Source of the DNA: JAXMBN01 sp046349875 | Lineage (GTDB): Bacteria; Planctomycetota; Planctomycetia; Pirellulales; Pirellulaceae | Direction of reading: 5' to 3' | NCBI GenBank assembly: GCA_046349875.1 | Contig: JAXMBN010000062.1 | Coordinates: 1 to 23,758 of the forward strand | Length of the DNA: 23,758 nucleotides | Shown here: positions 1 through 7,422 of the stretch, one piece after another | Layout of the letters: each line of letters begins with the position of its first letter | How positions within the stretch are numbered: the first letter of the stretch is position 1 | Position numbers and translations under genes: made by a program | The notes under the pieces: generated by a model | What the model was told of the DNA's origin: nothing | What the model saw: only the letters and a program-made list of their open reading frames with translations | Database searches by the model: none

Positions 1-900
1 CGAAGCATGCAATTGCGATTCAGGATGGACGATGCGAATCGCCAGCACAAACCCGACGAAGCAAAGAAACAATCCGATCAAGAAAAGCGTGACCGGCCGC
101 ACGAGACTTCGTCTTGCAACAAGTTCATGCTCGGCCACTTGCAAACTTCGAAGCTGCACTTCCAAAGCTTGCTCCGATGCTTCATCTGCATGCGCGAAGG
201 ATAGCAACGGACCACTTTCGCATAGCTCTTGAATACGAGCTTGTAGCGATTGAATGCGTTCTTTGATCACAGGAACCGTTGTCCGTTCACGCAAATCGAG
301 CACGCGATAGAGTTGCCATAGCAAGATCAAACTAACAACTGCCAACAGCGTGATAGCGGGATGGATGCACAAAGCGATAACCATCCCAGCAATTGCTTGG
401 ACAACATAGCGCGGAACCATTCGCAGGGATTGCTCCCACATGCGACGGATGCGAGGGACTTTGGTTGCAATCGCGTCTTGAAGTGTCGAATGTTGCCCTG
501 AAATACTCTGGACGCAAGCCAATTGCCCACTCTTGCGAAAGATGGCTCGCAAGAGCTGTAGCTTCCGATCAATTGCAAATGAATTTGCAAGCCGATCGAT
601 TAACCAAAGTACCAATACAAAGATAAGGACGAGAACGAGTTCAGCCCCAACCAAAACGGCAATACCTTTGAGCCGGCTACCATCGGCGAACAAACTGGCC
701 GACGGTATGCGAATGCTCTCACCAATTTCGAGACTTGCTGGACTTGTTGGTGAATCGCTTGCCAGAAATTGCAAGATCCAGCCGCATATGAGAATCTGAA
801 GCGGCAGAAGGATGCCACCGAGGCCTCCCAAGATCCAAAGAACACTGGTCGAGGAAGGCTTTCCAACAAGTTCATCAAGACGAGCCCAAGGCTTAACCAC
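1..900 (-). CDS. ABC exporter, N-terminal transmembrane part (runs off left edge)
   Basis: A leftward reading frame of 300 codons opens at GTG 900 and stays open to base 1, so the 3' part is missing. The start is supported by an AAAGGGA ribosome site six bases upstream and by an in-frame TGA just before it. The visible protein has hydrophobic segments near residues 18-46, 78-103, 164-200 and 267-291. Between the second and third is a basic amphipathic stretch (around residues 108-160), the usual layout of a type IV ABC exporter membrane domain. The ATP-binding domain would lie beyond the window, so the family call rests on membrane layout and general similarity only. It starts 33 bases after the stop of the ABC-2 permease on the same strand, which suggests co-transcription. 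Substrate unknown. Confidence 0.66.
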   Translation of the reverse strand, partial: MVKPWARLDELVGKPSSTSVLWILGGLGGILLPLQILICGWILQFLASDSPTSPASLEIGESIRIPSASLFADGSRLKGIAVLVGAELVLVLIFVLVLWLIDRLANSFAIDRKLQLLRAIFRKSGQLACVQSISGQHSTLQDAIATKVPRIRRMWEQSLRMVPRYVVQAIAGMVIALCIHPAITLLAVVSLILLWQLYRVLDLRERTTVPVIKERIQSLQARIQELCESGPLLSFAHADEASEQALEVQLRSLQVAEHELVARRSLVRPVTLFLIGLFLCFVGFVLAIRIVHPESQLHAS

Positions 901-933
901 GGATGTTCCCTTTCAACGGGAGGCGGCTCATCC

Positions 934-2676
934 TTAGGCCAAATCGCGATCCTCAAACAGTAACAACCCGAGCAACACAGCGATTCCAGTATAGAGCAAC
1001 GAGTAGAGGAGCGTACCCGCCAAATAGGACATCGGAATAGGATTTTCTGTGTCGATCGCTGCCTGCATCGAAAAATGCTCGAGGTCGGGAATGATGACCG
1101 CGATCAATTGAGCAACGAATTGCAGAATGGCGAATCCACCTTCTGCACTGACGAGAATGGATTGGGTCAAATGTCCTAACAAATAAATTGAGAAGCAGAG
1201 AGTGAAATTTGCAAGCTGTGGAATTCGGGTCGCGAATGCCACTGCAAATGCACTCAATGTCACGCTGTGAAACAGCCCCATGGCCAAACCAGGAACCGTA
1301 CGAGCCATTTCACGGTGGCAAACTTCCCACAACGGTGTATCGAGAGCTCCCTCACGGGCGTCGTACAAAGGTTTGTAGGCGATGGCCAACAGTTCAAAGC
1401 TTCCCAAAATCATGAACATCAAAAGAATCAACCAGAATACGCCGAGGATTTTTCCAAAGAGGAACGACCGACGTCCGATCGGCTTCGACAAAACGGTCAG
1501 TGCGGTTCTACCTTCAATTTCTTCACTGACCGAACTGCTTGCCGACCAAATCCCCTGAAACAAAGCCAGAATCAAGATGACGGTGATACCGCAGTCTTTC
1601 AGCAATTTGATATCTTCGCCGAATGTATAGAAAGGCATGAAAACGCCGAGCAAAATGCACAGCGATCCGATTCCAATCAACACCAAAAAGAGAGGCTGGC
1701 CAACTTCGCTTTTCGCAGCAGCCAATGCGACTGCTGCTGCCTTGGGAGCGACACCCTGCTGAAGGAAGAACAACAATCCAAATCCGATGACCGTTAAGGC
1801 CGCCACCAGAATAGTGGAAACTTCCGGTACAGCCGGTAGAGAACGTAGAGTGAAGACCAATTCCGCATCATCGATTTCGGTATTCTGCGCAAATATTTGT
1901 GCCCCATCCCCCATTGGAATCGGAGGAGATTCCTTCTGCTTGCGCGACCACTCTCGAGGCTCGTTGGCGACGATGCTAACCGGTGGCATTTGAAGCAACG
2001 ACACCGTTGGTGCATCCGCGATAACGATATTTCGATTGGATCGAATCGAAACGCGTTCGATCAAATTCGGCTGGTACTCGATCTCCAACGGCGTGTATTC
2101 CGAACTTACCTCGTCCGACTTTACACCTGGAACAGTGACCTTATGTACGACTTCCCCAGCCTGAAAGAGTTGTGGAAGACTTGCGAGAATTCTTAGCGGT
2201 TCGTCTGCAACCACGGTGCAAATCAAACCAACAGCAGCAATCGTGGCCGCTGTTCCCAAAAGATAGCCGCCGATCCCTTCAAACAAGACCGATTTAATTT
2301 CCCCCAAGAACCGCGAGTTAGCACAAAAGGCGAGCGTCCATGTCAGCAACCCAAACAAAAGCACGTGCGATGCAGCAACAAGTAGCCATTCATCACTTCG
2401 AAATTCACCGAGTTCGGATTGGAATCCAGGACGAACCATCCATGCAGTCGTCGCACCGAGTACAACGGCTCCGATCAAAGCCAAAATATGCGCCAACAGT
2501 CCTTGTTTCGGTAGTTTTTCAAAGAAAGGGAACTTCGAAAGGATCATCAAAATACCAAGGAGGACGGCGAGTGCGGCCAACCCCACGGCGACTCCCCCAC
2601 CCAACAACCAAACCGGGGTCAGCCAACGCGACATCCAAAATTCTGATGCACCCAAAAGCATTCCGCTCGACAGCAT
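934..2676 (-). CDS. ABC-2 type transporter permease
   Basis: This 580-residue polytopic membrane protein has about four hydrophobic segments in the first 160 residues. A soluble, probably extracytoplasmic region follows (about 165-280), then six or more membrane segments. After residue 375 it shows the pattern typical of ABC-2 (NosY-like) permeases, EIEGRTALTVLSKPIGRR followed by SFLFGKILG. It would be the membrane subunit of an ABC transporter. No ATPase subunit is visible next to it, although the downstream ABC exporter gene probably carries one beyond the window. The ATG at 2676 has a GGAAGAG ribosome site about seven bases upstream. The N-terminal half with the soluble insert is larger than in plain ABC-2 permeases and resembles planctomycete versions. 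Substrate not predictable. Confidence 0.8.
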   Translation of the reverse strand: MLSSGMLLGASEFWMSRWLTPVWLLGGGVAVGLAALAVLLGILMILSKFPFFEKLPKQGLLAHILALIGAVVLGATTAWMVRPGFQSELGEFRSDEWLLVAASHVLLFGLLTWTLAFCANSRFLGEIKSVLFEGIGGYLLGTAATIAAVGLICTVVADEPLRILASLPQLFQAGEVVHKVTVPGVKSDEVSSEYTPLEIEYQPNLIERVSIRSNRNIVIADAPTVSLLQMPPVSIVANEPREWSRKQKESPPIPMGDGAQIFAQNTEIDDAELVFTLRSLPAVPEVSTILVAALTVIGFGLLFFLQQGVAPKAAAVALAAAKSEVGQPLFLVLIGIGSLCILLGVFMPFYTFGEDIKLLKDCGITVILILALFQGIWSASSSVSEEIEGRTALTVLSKPIGRRSFLFGKILGVFWLILLMFMILGSFELLAIAYKPLYDAREGALDTPLWEVCHREMARTVPGLAMGLFHSVTLSAFAVAFATRIPQLANFTLCFSIYLLGHLTQSILVSAEGGFAILQFVAQLIAVIIPDLEHFSMQAAIDTENPIPMSYLAGTLLYSLLYTGIAVLLGLLLFEDRDLA

Positions 2677-2887
2677 ACGAAGGCTCTTCCGAATGAGACT
2701 TTAGTGGGAGAAGCGAAGACGAGTACTCAGGTTGGCTACGCCATCATTTCAAACAGGGTTCACCCTTCGACCCGAAAACTCAAGCCATCAGCATAGTCCA
2801 GCGAACGGGCCTCCACCATCCGCTGCCAGACGTCACGCCTCCAATCCTTTTCCTCGCCCCCTGCTCCCACCCGCATAATCCCTACAC

Positions 2888-3205
2888 GGGGACTGTCCCC
2901 GCGTTGCTGCGCCACCCCATGGGGTCAATCCCCAAAGGCCAACGCGGATCTGAGCAACCACGGGGACTGTCCCCCTTCTCGCCAAAACCATTAGCATCGC
3001 TTATTTAACGAGCGAAACATCAAGGGGAGCTAATCTGAATGCCTTTCCGCAAGCCAGGAAGGTAAGTCCCCGGCCAAGCAATCCCCCAACTGAACCAAAA
3101 CCGACGGGGTCTGACCCCGAGAGCAAACTCTCACATAGAGGCGTCACATGGGGTCTGACCCCGCATTGACGGTCCTAGGGAGGCACGGGGACAGTCCCCA
3201 TGTGA
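2888..3205. repeat. Cluster of five REP-like palindromes (two classes)
   Basis: GGGGACTGTCCCC occurs at 2888-2900 and 2962-2974, and its complement form GGGGACAGTCCCC at 3187-3199. GGGGTCTGACCCC occurs at 3106-3118 and 3150-3162. A degenerate copy, GGGGTCAATCCCC, is at 2921-2933. Each is a 6-bp inverted repeat around one base. The three GGGGAC copies share a CAC or GCAC left flank. Short palindromes of this type are known as REP elements that are moved in trans by IS200-like RAYT transposases. No such transposase is in the window, so the link is inferred. Confidence 0.8.
3144..3205. repeat. Inverted pair of palindromes (REPIN-like hairpin)
   Basis: TCACATGGGG at 3144-3153 is exactly repeated in reverse as CCCCATGTGA at 3196-3205. 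The pair encloses one GGGGTC-class palindrome and one GGGGAC-class palindrome. The single strand could fold into one long hairpin with two smaller ones inside, the layout described for REPINs. Confidence 0.65.
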
Positions 3206-3418
3206 TGCGAGCAGAGTAAATAGGCGAGATAGCAAGAAAGGAGAGCATAGGAGGAGTCGGTTAGAAAACGACTTATTTCGGATGCACTTGGCAAGCAAGG
3301 GGAGTATGGTTAGAATTTCGCTCCCTGATCGAGATATCCGTTCTTTTGATGCAATGGATCCTGCTCGGCTCGGAAAGCCATTGTTAGTTGAAGTTGTTGA
3401 AGAGGTAACCATCCGCTC

Positions 3419-3703
3419 ATGTCTACCGTCCGTCGCGGGCCAAACGCCCGAAAGCCAGCTCGCAAGCGTTCTCGGGTTCGCACGAAAACCAAGAAGAAGG
3501 ATCCGCTATTCGTAGACGGCAAGCGTCCACGTCCAATGTACGTTGACTACAAGGACGTTGAGCTTCTATCCAAGCTTATCAACCGTCATGGCCGCATTGT
3601 CGGTCGTCGCAAAACCGGTTGCTCTGCGATTAGCCAACACGCGGTTACTCGCGCAATCAAGCGAGCTCGATTTATGGCTCTTCTGCCTTACGTTGCCGAA
3701 TAA
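3419..3703 (+). CDS. rpsR: 30S ribosomal protein bS18
   Basis: The 94-residue basic protein is a full-length bS18 with an Arg/Lys-rich N-terminal tail of about 30 residues. It then has the family core: YVDYKDVELLSKLINRHGRI, followed by RRKTGCSAISQH and a helix ending RARFMALLPYV. It binds 16S rRNA in the small-subunit platform next to bS6. In most bacteria rpsR sits with rpsF, often with ssb and rplI, but none of these is adjacent here. It looks monocistronic, with a strong terminator about 50 bases after the stop. The ATG at 3419 gives the normal family N-terminus, although the ribosome site (AGAGG, more than ten bases upstream) is weak. Confidence 0.96.
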   Translation: MSTVRRGPNARKPARKRSRVRTKTKKKDPLFVDGKRPRPMYVDYKDVELLSKLINRHGRIVGRRKTGCSAISQHAVTRAIKRARFMALLPYVAE

Positions 3704-3756
3704 CCCTTCCGTTGCCGTACAAATCAGTGCGGAAGCAACCAAGTGACTCACTTCGC

Positions 3757-3788
3757 GAAGCCGTTGGAAATCCAACGGCTTCTTTTTT
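3757..3788 (+). terminator. Intrinsic terminator after rpsR
   Basis: GAAGCCGTTGGA (3757-3768) and TCCAACGGCTTC (3771-3782) form a perfect 12-bp inverted repeat with a very short loop. Six T residues follow directly (3783-3788). This is a textbook rho-independent terminator for rpsR. Confidence 0.9.
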
Positions 3789-3800
3789 GGAATGAGCATC

Positions 3801-4238
3801 ATGGCCGAAACGTTTCTCCACCAGCGCCGCGTCGAATTCTGCGAAACAGATGCGGCAGGTATCGTCCATTTCTCTGCATTCCTTTTGTACATGGAACAAG
3901 CAGAGCATGCATTCTTCCGAAGCCTGGGCACTTCGGTAATGATGCATGATGAATTTAAGCCTTCGATGAGCTGGCCCCGAGTGCGAGTAGAGTGCGAGTA
4001 CGCTTCTTCTGCAAGATTTGAGGACGTATTGGCCATCCAATTGCAGATCGCCAAACTCGGTAATAAGAGCATCGAGTTTGCTACGACGATTTCGCATGGC
4101 GATCGCGTTGTGGCTCGCGGAAAATCAACGTCTGTATGCTGCGAATTAGATCGAGGTAATTTGCGAAGCATTCCGATTCCAGAAACGCTTCGCGCACAAT
4201 TCCTGCCGTTTGCTTTAGATCCGTCATCTCGCAAGTAA
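3801..4238 (+). CDS. Acyl-CoA thioesterase, hot-dog fold (4HBT/YbgC-like)
   Basis: This small single-domain protein (145 residues from ATG 3801) carries the 4-hydroxybenzoyl-CoA thioesterase signature near its start, FCETDAAGIVHFSAFLLYME. The Asp in that motif is the usual catalytic residue, and the rest matches the hot-dog fold length. It should hydrolyse acyl-CoA thioesters in the cytoplasm; the chain or aryl substrate cannot be told. An in-frame ATG at 3792 is only three bases after the terminator T-run and has no ribosome site, so I prefer 3801, which has a weak GGA upstream. The rpsR terminator leaves no room for a separate promoter between the genes. Expression must come from read-through or from a promoter within or before the hairpin. 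Confidence 0.85.
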   Translation: MAETFLHQRRVEFCETDAAGIVHFSAFLLYMEQAEHAFFRSLGTSVMMHDEFKPSMSWPRVRVECEYASSARFEDVLAIQLQIAKLGNKSIEFATTISHGDRVVARGKSTSVCCELDRGNLRSIPIPETLRAQFLPFALDPSSRK

Positions 4239-4436
4239 TGCAATTTTCCGAGTGAGCGCGAACTTTGCCGCGTGGGTTCGATCCAAGACATTACCGTACG
4301 AGGGACGACAAAATGCTTTGCCATGCGTCCTTTCGTGCGATCCGAAGGCGAATCTGTTAAACTCTGAAGAATCGCGAGGGAACGACTCATAGCGGTGCTT
4401 GGCCGTTCAGCCAAAGCATTCAAAGGGATTGCACAC

Positions 4437-5567
4437 ATGTTGACCACAACCTTTTTTGGAGATCACCACACCCAAACCTTGGGTGCCGAACAATCTCCGA
4501 AAACGCCAGAGCAACTTTTACAACGCTATCAAGATCTTATTCAAGCTGAACGCTTGCAGTGGACAACCTACCACAGGCTGGAACGATTGTTGGGAAGTGG
4601 CGGCCAAGGAGTGGTCTTTCTTAGCCATCGCCGTGGAGCCGATGGCTTCACCCTTCCTGTGGCAATGAAGTTTTTTTCACCCGAGCGATTTCCGAAGCAA
4701 GCGGGCTATGAGCATGCGATGGGACGAATAGGACGCGTCGCAGCCAAAGTAGCCCAGATGCAACACGATAACGTGCTCAACGTACAGGACTTCATCGATC
4801 GCAATCGCGTTCGCATTATGGTGATGGAATGGATCGATGGTTATGACTTAAGGCATCTCCTTTCCTTGCAACGACTGTCCGCCATTCAATCGAGAGTCAC
4901 ACCGCGTCGATGGGACTATATCAACAGTGTGATCGTAACCGCCGGACCGGATCAAGCTCGATTCAAAGCTGGGGTAGCCGTAGCCATCGTTCGGGACTGC
5001 TTGGCTGCACTTGCAGCACTCCACCGTGAACGTATTGTGCATGGAGACATCAAGCCATCGAACATCATGCTCAAACGGACAGGTCTCTCCAAAGTCATCG
5101 ACATTGGTTCGGCCTTTGAAATCGACGATGCTCCCAATGCTAGGAATTGCACTCCCGCCTATGCCGCGCCAGAGGTGCTCGAGAATCGCATTTCAACACC
5201 GCGCAGTGACTTGGCATCGCTTGGCTATGTCTTGGTAGAAATGCTATCGGGGCGACCATGCTTTTCCGAGACGCAATCGCTTCGAGAACTGCTAGAGGCC
5301 AAACGATCTCTCCCCCACCGCCTTCATCAAGTTCTACCTCCCGAAGTTACGTGCAACGACTTGCTCATGAACTTCTGCCGAGGCCTGATTGCTCCCGATC
5401 CTGGAATGCGATTTCCAAGCGCCGAAGCCGCAGAACTGCTTGAAGACGGGGCGGCATCCTTCCATCGCCAACTGGTACTCAGCGATCTATCCAGCGAGTA
5501 TTCAAATGATATTCGCGTTTGGTTAGAGGAACTTCGCCATCTCGATCAGCCCTCGCGACCAACCTAA
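4437..5567 (+). CDS. Serine/threonine protein kinase (non-RD, DIG variant)
   Basis: The 376-residue protein is a Hanks-type kinase with no membrane segment, so it is probably cytoplasmic. Visible motifs are the glycine loop GSGGQG (residues 53-58), the VAMK lysine (78), the catalytic loop HGDIKPSN (202-209, catalytic Asp 204), DIG in place of DFG (222-224), and APE (244-246). The key catalytic residues are present, so it should be active. The residue before the catalytic Asp is Gly, not Arg (a non-RD kinase), so it may not need activation-loop phosphorylation. An insert of about 35 residues lies between about 145 and 180. ATG 4437 is chosen because AAAGGGA lies eight bases upstream; a GTG at 4395 would add 14 residues without a good ribosome site. 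Target unknown. Confidence 0.9.
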   Translation: MLTTTFFGDHHTQTLGAEQSPKTPEQLLQRYQDLIQAERLQWTTYHRLERLLGSGGQGVVFLSHRRGADGFTLPVAMKFFSPERFPKQAGYEHAMGRIGRVAAKVAQMQHDNVLNVQDFIDRNRVRIMVMEWIDGYDLRHLLSLQRLSAIQSRVTPRRWDYINSVIVTAGPDQARFKAGVAVAIVRDCLAALAALHRERIVHGDIKPSNIMLKRTGLSKVIDIGSAFEIDDAPNARNCTPAYAAPEVLENRISTPRSDLASLGYVLVEMLSGRPCFSETQSLRELLEAKRSLPHRLHQVLPPEVTCNDLLMNFCRGLIAPDPGMRFPSAEAAELLEDGAASFHRQLVLSDLSSEYSNDIRVWLEELRHLDQPSRPT

Positions 5568-5621
5568 CGCGACGGTTGCAAAAGTGCTGCAAAAAACCGG
5601 CGATCTCAAACCTCTTACCGA

Positions 5622-5650
5622 TCGTCAAATCTGCGGCAATCGACTATGAT
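5622..5650 (+). promoter_or_regulatory. Possible promoter of the tRNA gene
   Basis: TCGTCA (5622-5627) and TATGAT (5645-5650) are separated by 17 bases and match sigma70-type -35 and -10 boxes at four and five of six positions. The tRNA begins 21 bases after the -10 box. Confidence 0.4.
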
Positions 5651-5671
5651 TTCACTCCTTGAATTGCTCGT

Positions 5672-5744
<73 letters not shown>

Positions 5745-5910
5745 CTTTCAATCTTGAAACGGCAATTCAATGACGGTGGTCCCATGCCAAGTCTTCAAGA
5801 TGGCCCTGGTTTTCTTTCTCGACCGCCGATATCACGGCCACACGCGACCGAGCGGACGTGCTCGTCTTCCACCATGGCACTTGCCGCACTACGTGGATCG
5901 CTTGTCTCTC

Positions 5911-7257
5911 CTAAAGGATCAGCATAGCGATATTGATATAGATGATGATTCCCGAAATATCGATGATTCCAGCCACAAACGGGTTACTCATCAATGCCGG
6001 ATCCCATCCGATGCGACGGAACAGCATCGGCAAAATAGAACCGATGAAGGTACCAAAGATCACGATTGCAAGAATGGTCAATGGAATCACCATGGCAGCG
6101 TGCACGGTCGGCGCCAGCACGATGGCACAGAAGAATCCAATAAAGCCCAAAAAGGTTCCCAACAAGAGCCCTTGCCCAAATTCCCGCAATACAATTCGCT
6201 TCCATTGGCTCAGCTTGGCATCTTCCTTGGCCAGCGATGTAATGATCAACGTTGAACTCTGACTCCCCGAATTGCCACCACTGCTGATGATCAATGGTAT
6301 GAAAAAGACCAGCCAACGATACATCTCAAAATCGCGATCGTAAAACTTCAAAACAAACGCAGTGATCAACTCGGCAAAGAACAAGATGGTCAACCACATG
6401 CCACGTTTCCAGGACAATGTCCATAAAGACGTTCGCATGTAACTATCGGATAGAGGTTCCACGGCCGCGATTCGCTGCACGTCTTCAGTGGCTTCTTCCA
6501 CCATGACGTCGATCACGTCGTCATGCGTGATAATCCCCATCATGTGACGATTGGAGTCCACCACGGGAATAGCAAGTAGGTTGTACCGAGCTACCTTTTG
6601 CGCTACGGCTTCTTGGTCATCACCAACATGACAGACAACTAGGTCTGTCTCCATGATCTCGCCTAGCCTTGTGTCCGAGCGTCCAATGGCCGACACCAAC
6701 CGACGCGTATTCACAACTCCTTTGAGCCGATTGTTATCGTCGGTCACGTAAATGTAATAGACGGTCTCAAGATGCTCTGCCTGACGACTCAACTGCTCAA
6801 GGGCCTGCTTTACCGAAAGCGTTTCATCGAGGCATGCCGCTTCGGTTGTCATCAACGAGCCAGCGGTTCCTTCGGCAAACGACTGCAATTTACGGATATC
6901 GCGTCGATCGGTTGCAGGTACCAACGCCAAGAGCTCTTCCACCCGTTCAGATGGCAGCTCTTGCAACAAGTCCACTGCATCGTCGGCACTCAACGCCGTC
7001 AATAGTTTGGCAACTTGAAGGGGATCTTGCTCTGCGAGCAACTCCACCTTGCGATCCCATTCGAAGTAATGAAAGATCTCCGATTGAACCGATCGCTCCG
7101 CATGTTGCAAAACGGCCCAGGCTTCCTGAGGCTCAAGACCTTCCATGAACTCTGCCGTGCGAGCCGGGTGAAGGGCCGTGCAAAATTCCTGCAACTCGCG
7201 GTCGTTGTTTTCCGCGAGCATCTCTCGGATTTCAGGCAGGAATAGCGTATTGACCAT
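5911..7257 (-). CDS. mgtE: Magnesium transporter MgtE
   Basis: The 448-residue protein (ATG 7257) has the full MgtE layout: a helical N domain (about 1-125), two CBS domains (about 133-190 and 200-260) and a C-terminal membrane domain with about five helices (from about 285). The family signature PLIISSGGNSGSQ is present near residues 321-333. The pore Asp in PFVAGIIDISG (about residue 433) is conserved and corresponds to the Mg2+-binding Asp of characterised MgtE. It forms a dimeric Mg2+-selective channel in the inner membrane. The cytoplasmic domains sense Mg2+ and close the pore when it is high. In-frame TTG 7272 and GTG 7266 could extend it by a few residues, but none of the starts has a clear ribosome site. 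No neighbouring gene is clearly linked. Confidence 0.95.
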   Translation of the reverse strand: MVNTLFLPEIREMLAENNDRELQEFCTALHPARTAEFMEGLEPQEAWAVLQHAERSVQSEIFHYFEWDRKVELLAEQDPLQVAKLLTALSADDAVDLLQELPSERVEELLALVPATDRRDIRKLQSFAEGTAGSLMTTEAACLDETLSVKQALEQLSRQAEHLETVYYIYVTDDNNRLKGVVNTRRLVSAIGRSDTRLGEIMETDLVVCHVGDDQEAVAQKVARYNLLAIPVVDSNRHMMGIITHDDVIDVMVEEATEDVQRIAAVEPLSDSYMRTSLWTLSWKRGMWLTILFFAELITAFVLKFYDRDFEMYRWLVFFIPLIISSGGNSGSQSSTLIITSLAKEDAKLSQWKRIVLREFGQGLLLGTFLGFIGFFCAIVLAPTVHAAMVIPLTILAIVIFGTFIGSILPMLFRRIGWDPALMSNPFVAGIIDISGIIIYINIAMLIL

Positions 7258-7422
7258 GGTCGGCACACTCAATCACTTAGCAGCCAACGCCCTGGCTGTA
7301 CCATACGATCACTGCGGGCAAACACGAAGAGCTGGGCACGAAGGGCTGGCACCCAAGGGCATCCACTCAAAAGCTGCACAAGGTGTCAGGACATTCTAAG
7401 TCGAGGTACCAAACCGGCAAGT

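Larger units (their letters stand above)
2677..3418. other. Intergenic spacer with REP-like palindromes
   Basis: No convincing gene lies in these 742 bases between the divergent permease gene and rpsR. The middle holds a cluster of short GC-rich palindromes, described separately. The right end must hold the rpsR promoter, but I cannot point to a clear -35/-10 pair. A short open frame from ATG 3306 overlaps the start of rpsR and is preceded by AAGGGGAG. It matches nothing I know and is more likely chance. Confidence 0.7.

Noticed and set aside
600..956. Leftward 118-codon frame from TTG 956
   Set aside because: It is a shadow of the ABC exporter gene. The GTG 900 frame has the ribosome site and stays open to the window edge.
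1267..1797. Rightward 176-codon frame
   Set aside because: It is antisense to the ABC-2 permease and rich in Gln/Asn/Arg from reverse-read membrane codons. It has no family match.
2888..3205. CRISPR array
   Set aside because: Repeats are 13-bp palindromes at irregular spacing, without a fixed spacer length or cas genes.
3282..3515. Rightward open frame overlapping the rpsR start, with AAGGGGAG before ATG 3306
   Set aside because: It overlaps rpsR in another frame, shows no recognisable domain, and its ribosome site is very close to the ATG.
5770..6255. Rightward 161-codon frame after the tRNA
   Set aside because: It is mostly antisense to mgtE, with composition rich in His, Arg and Asp as expected of a shadow.
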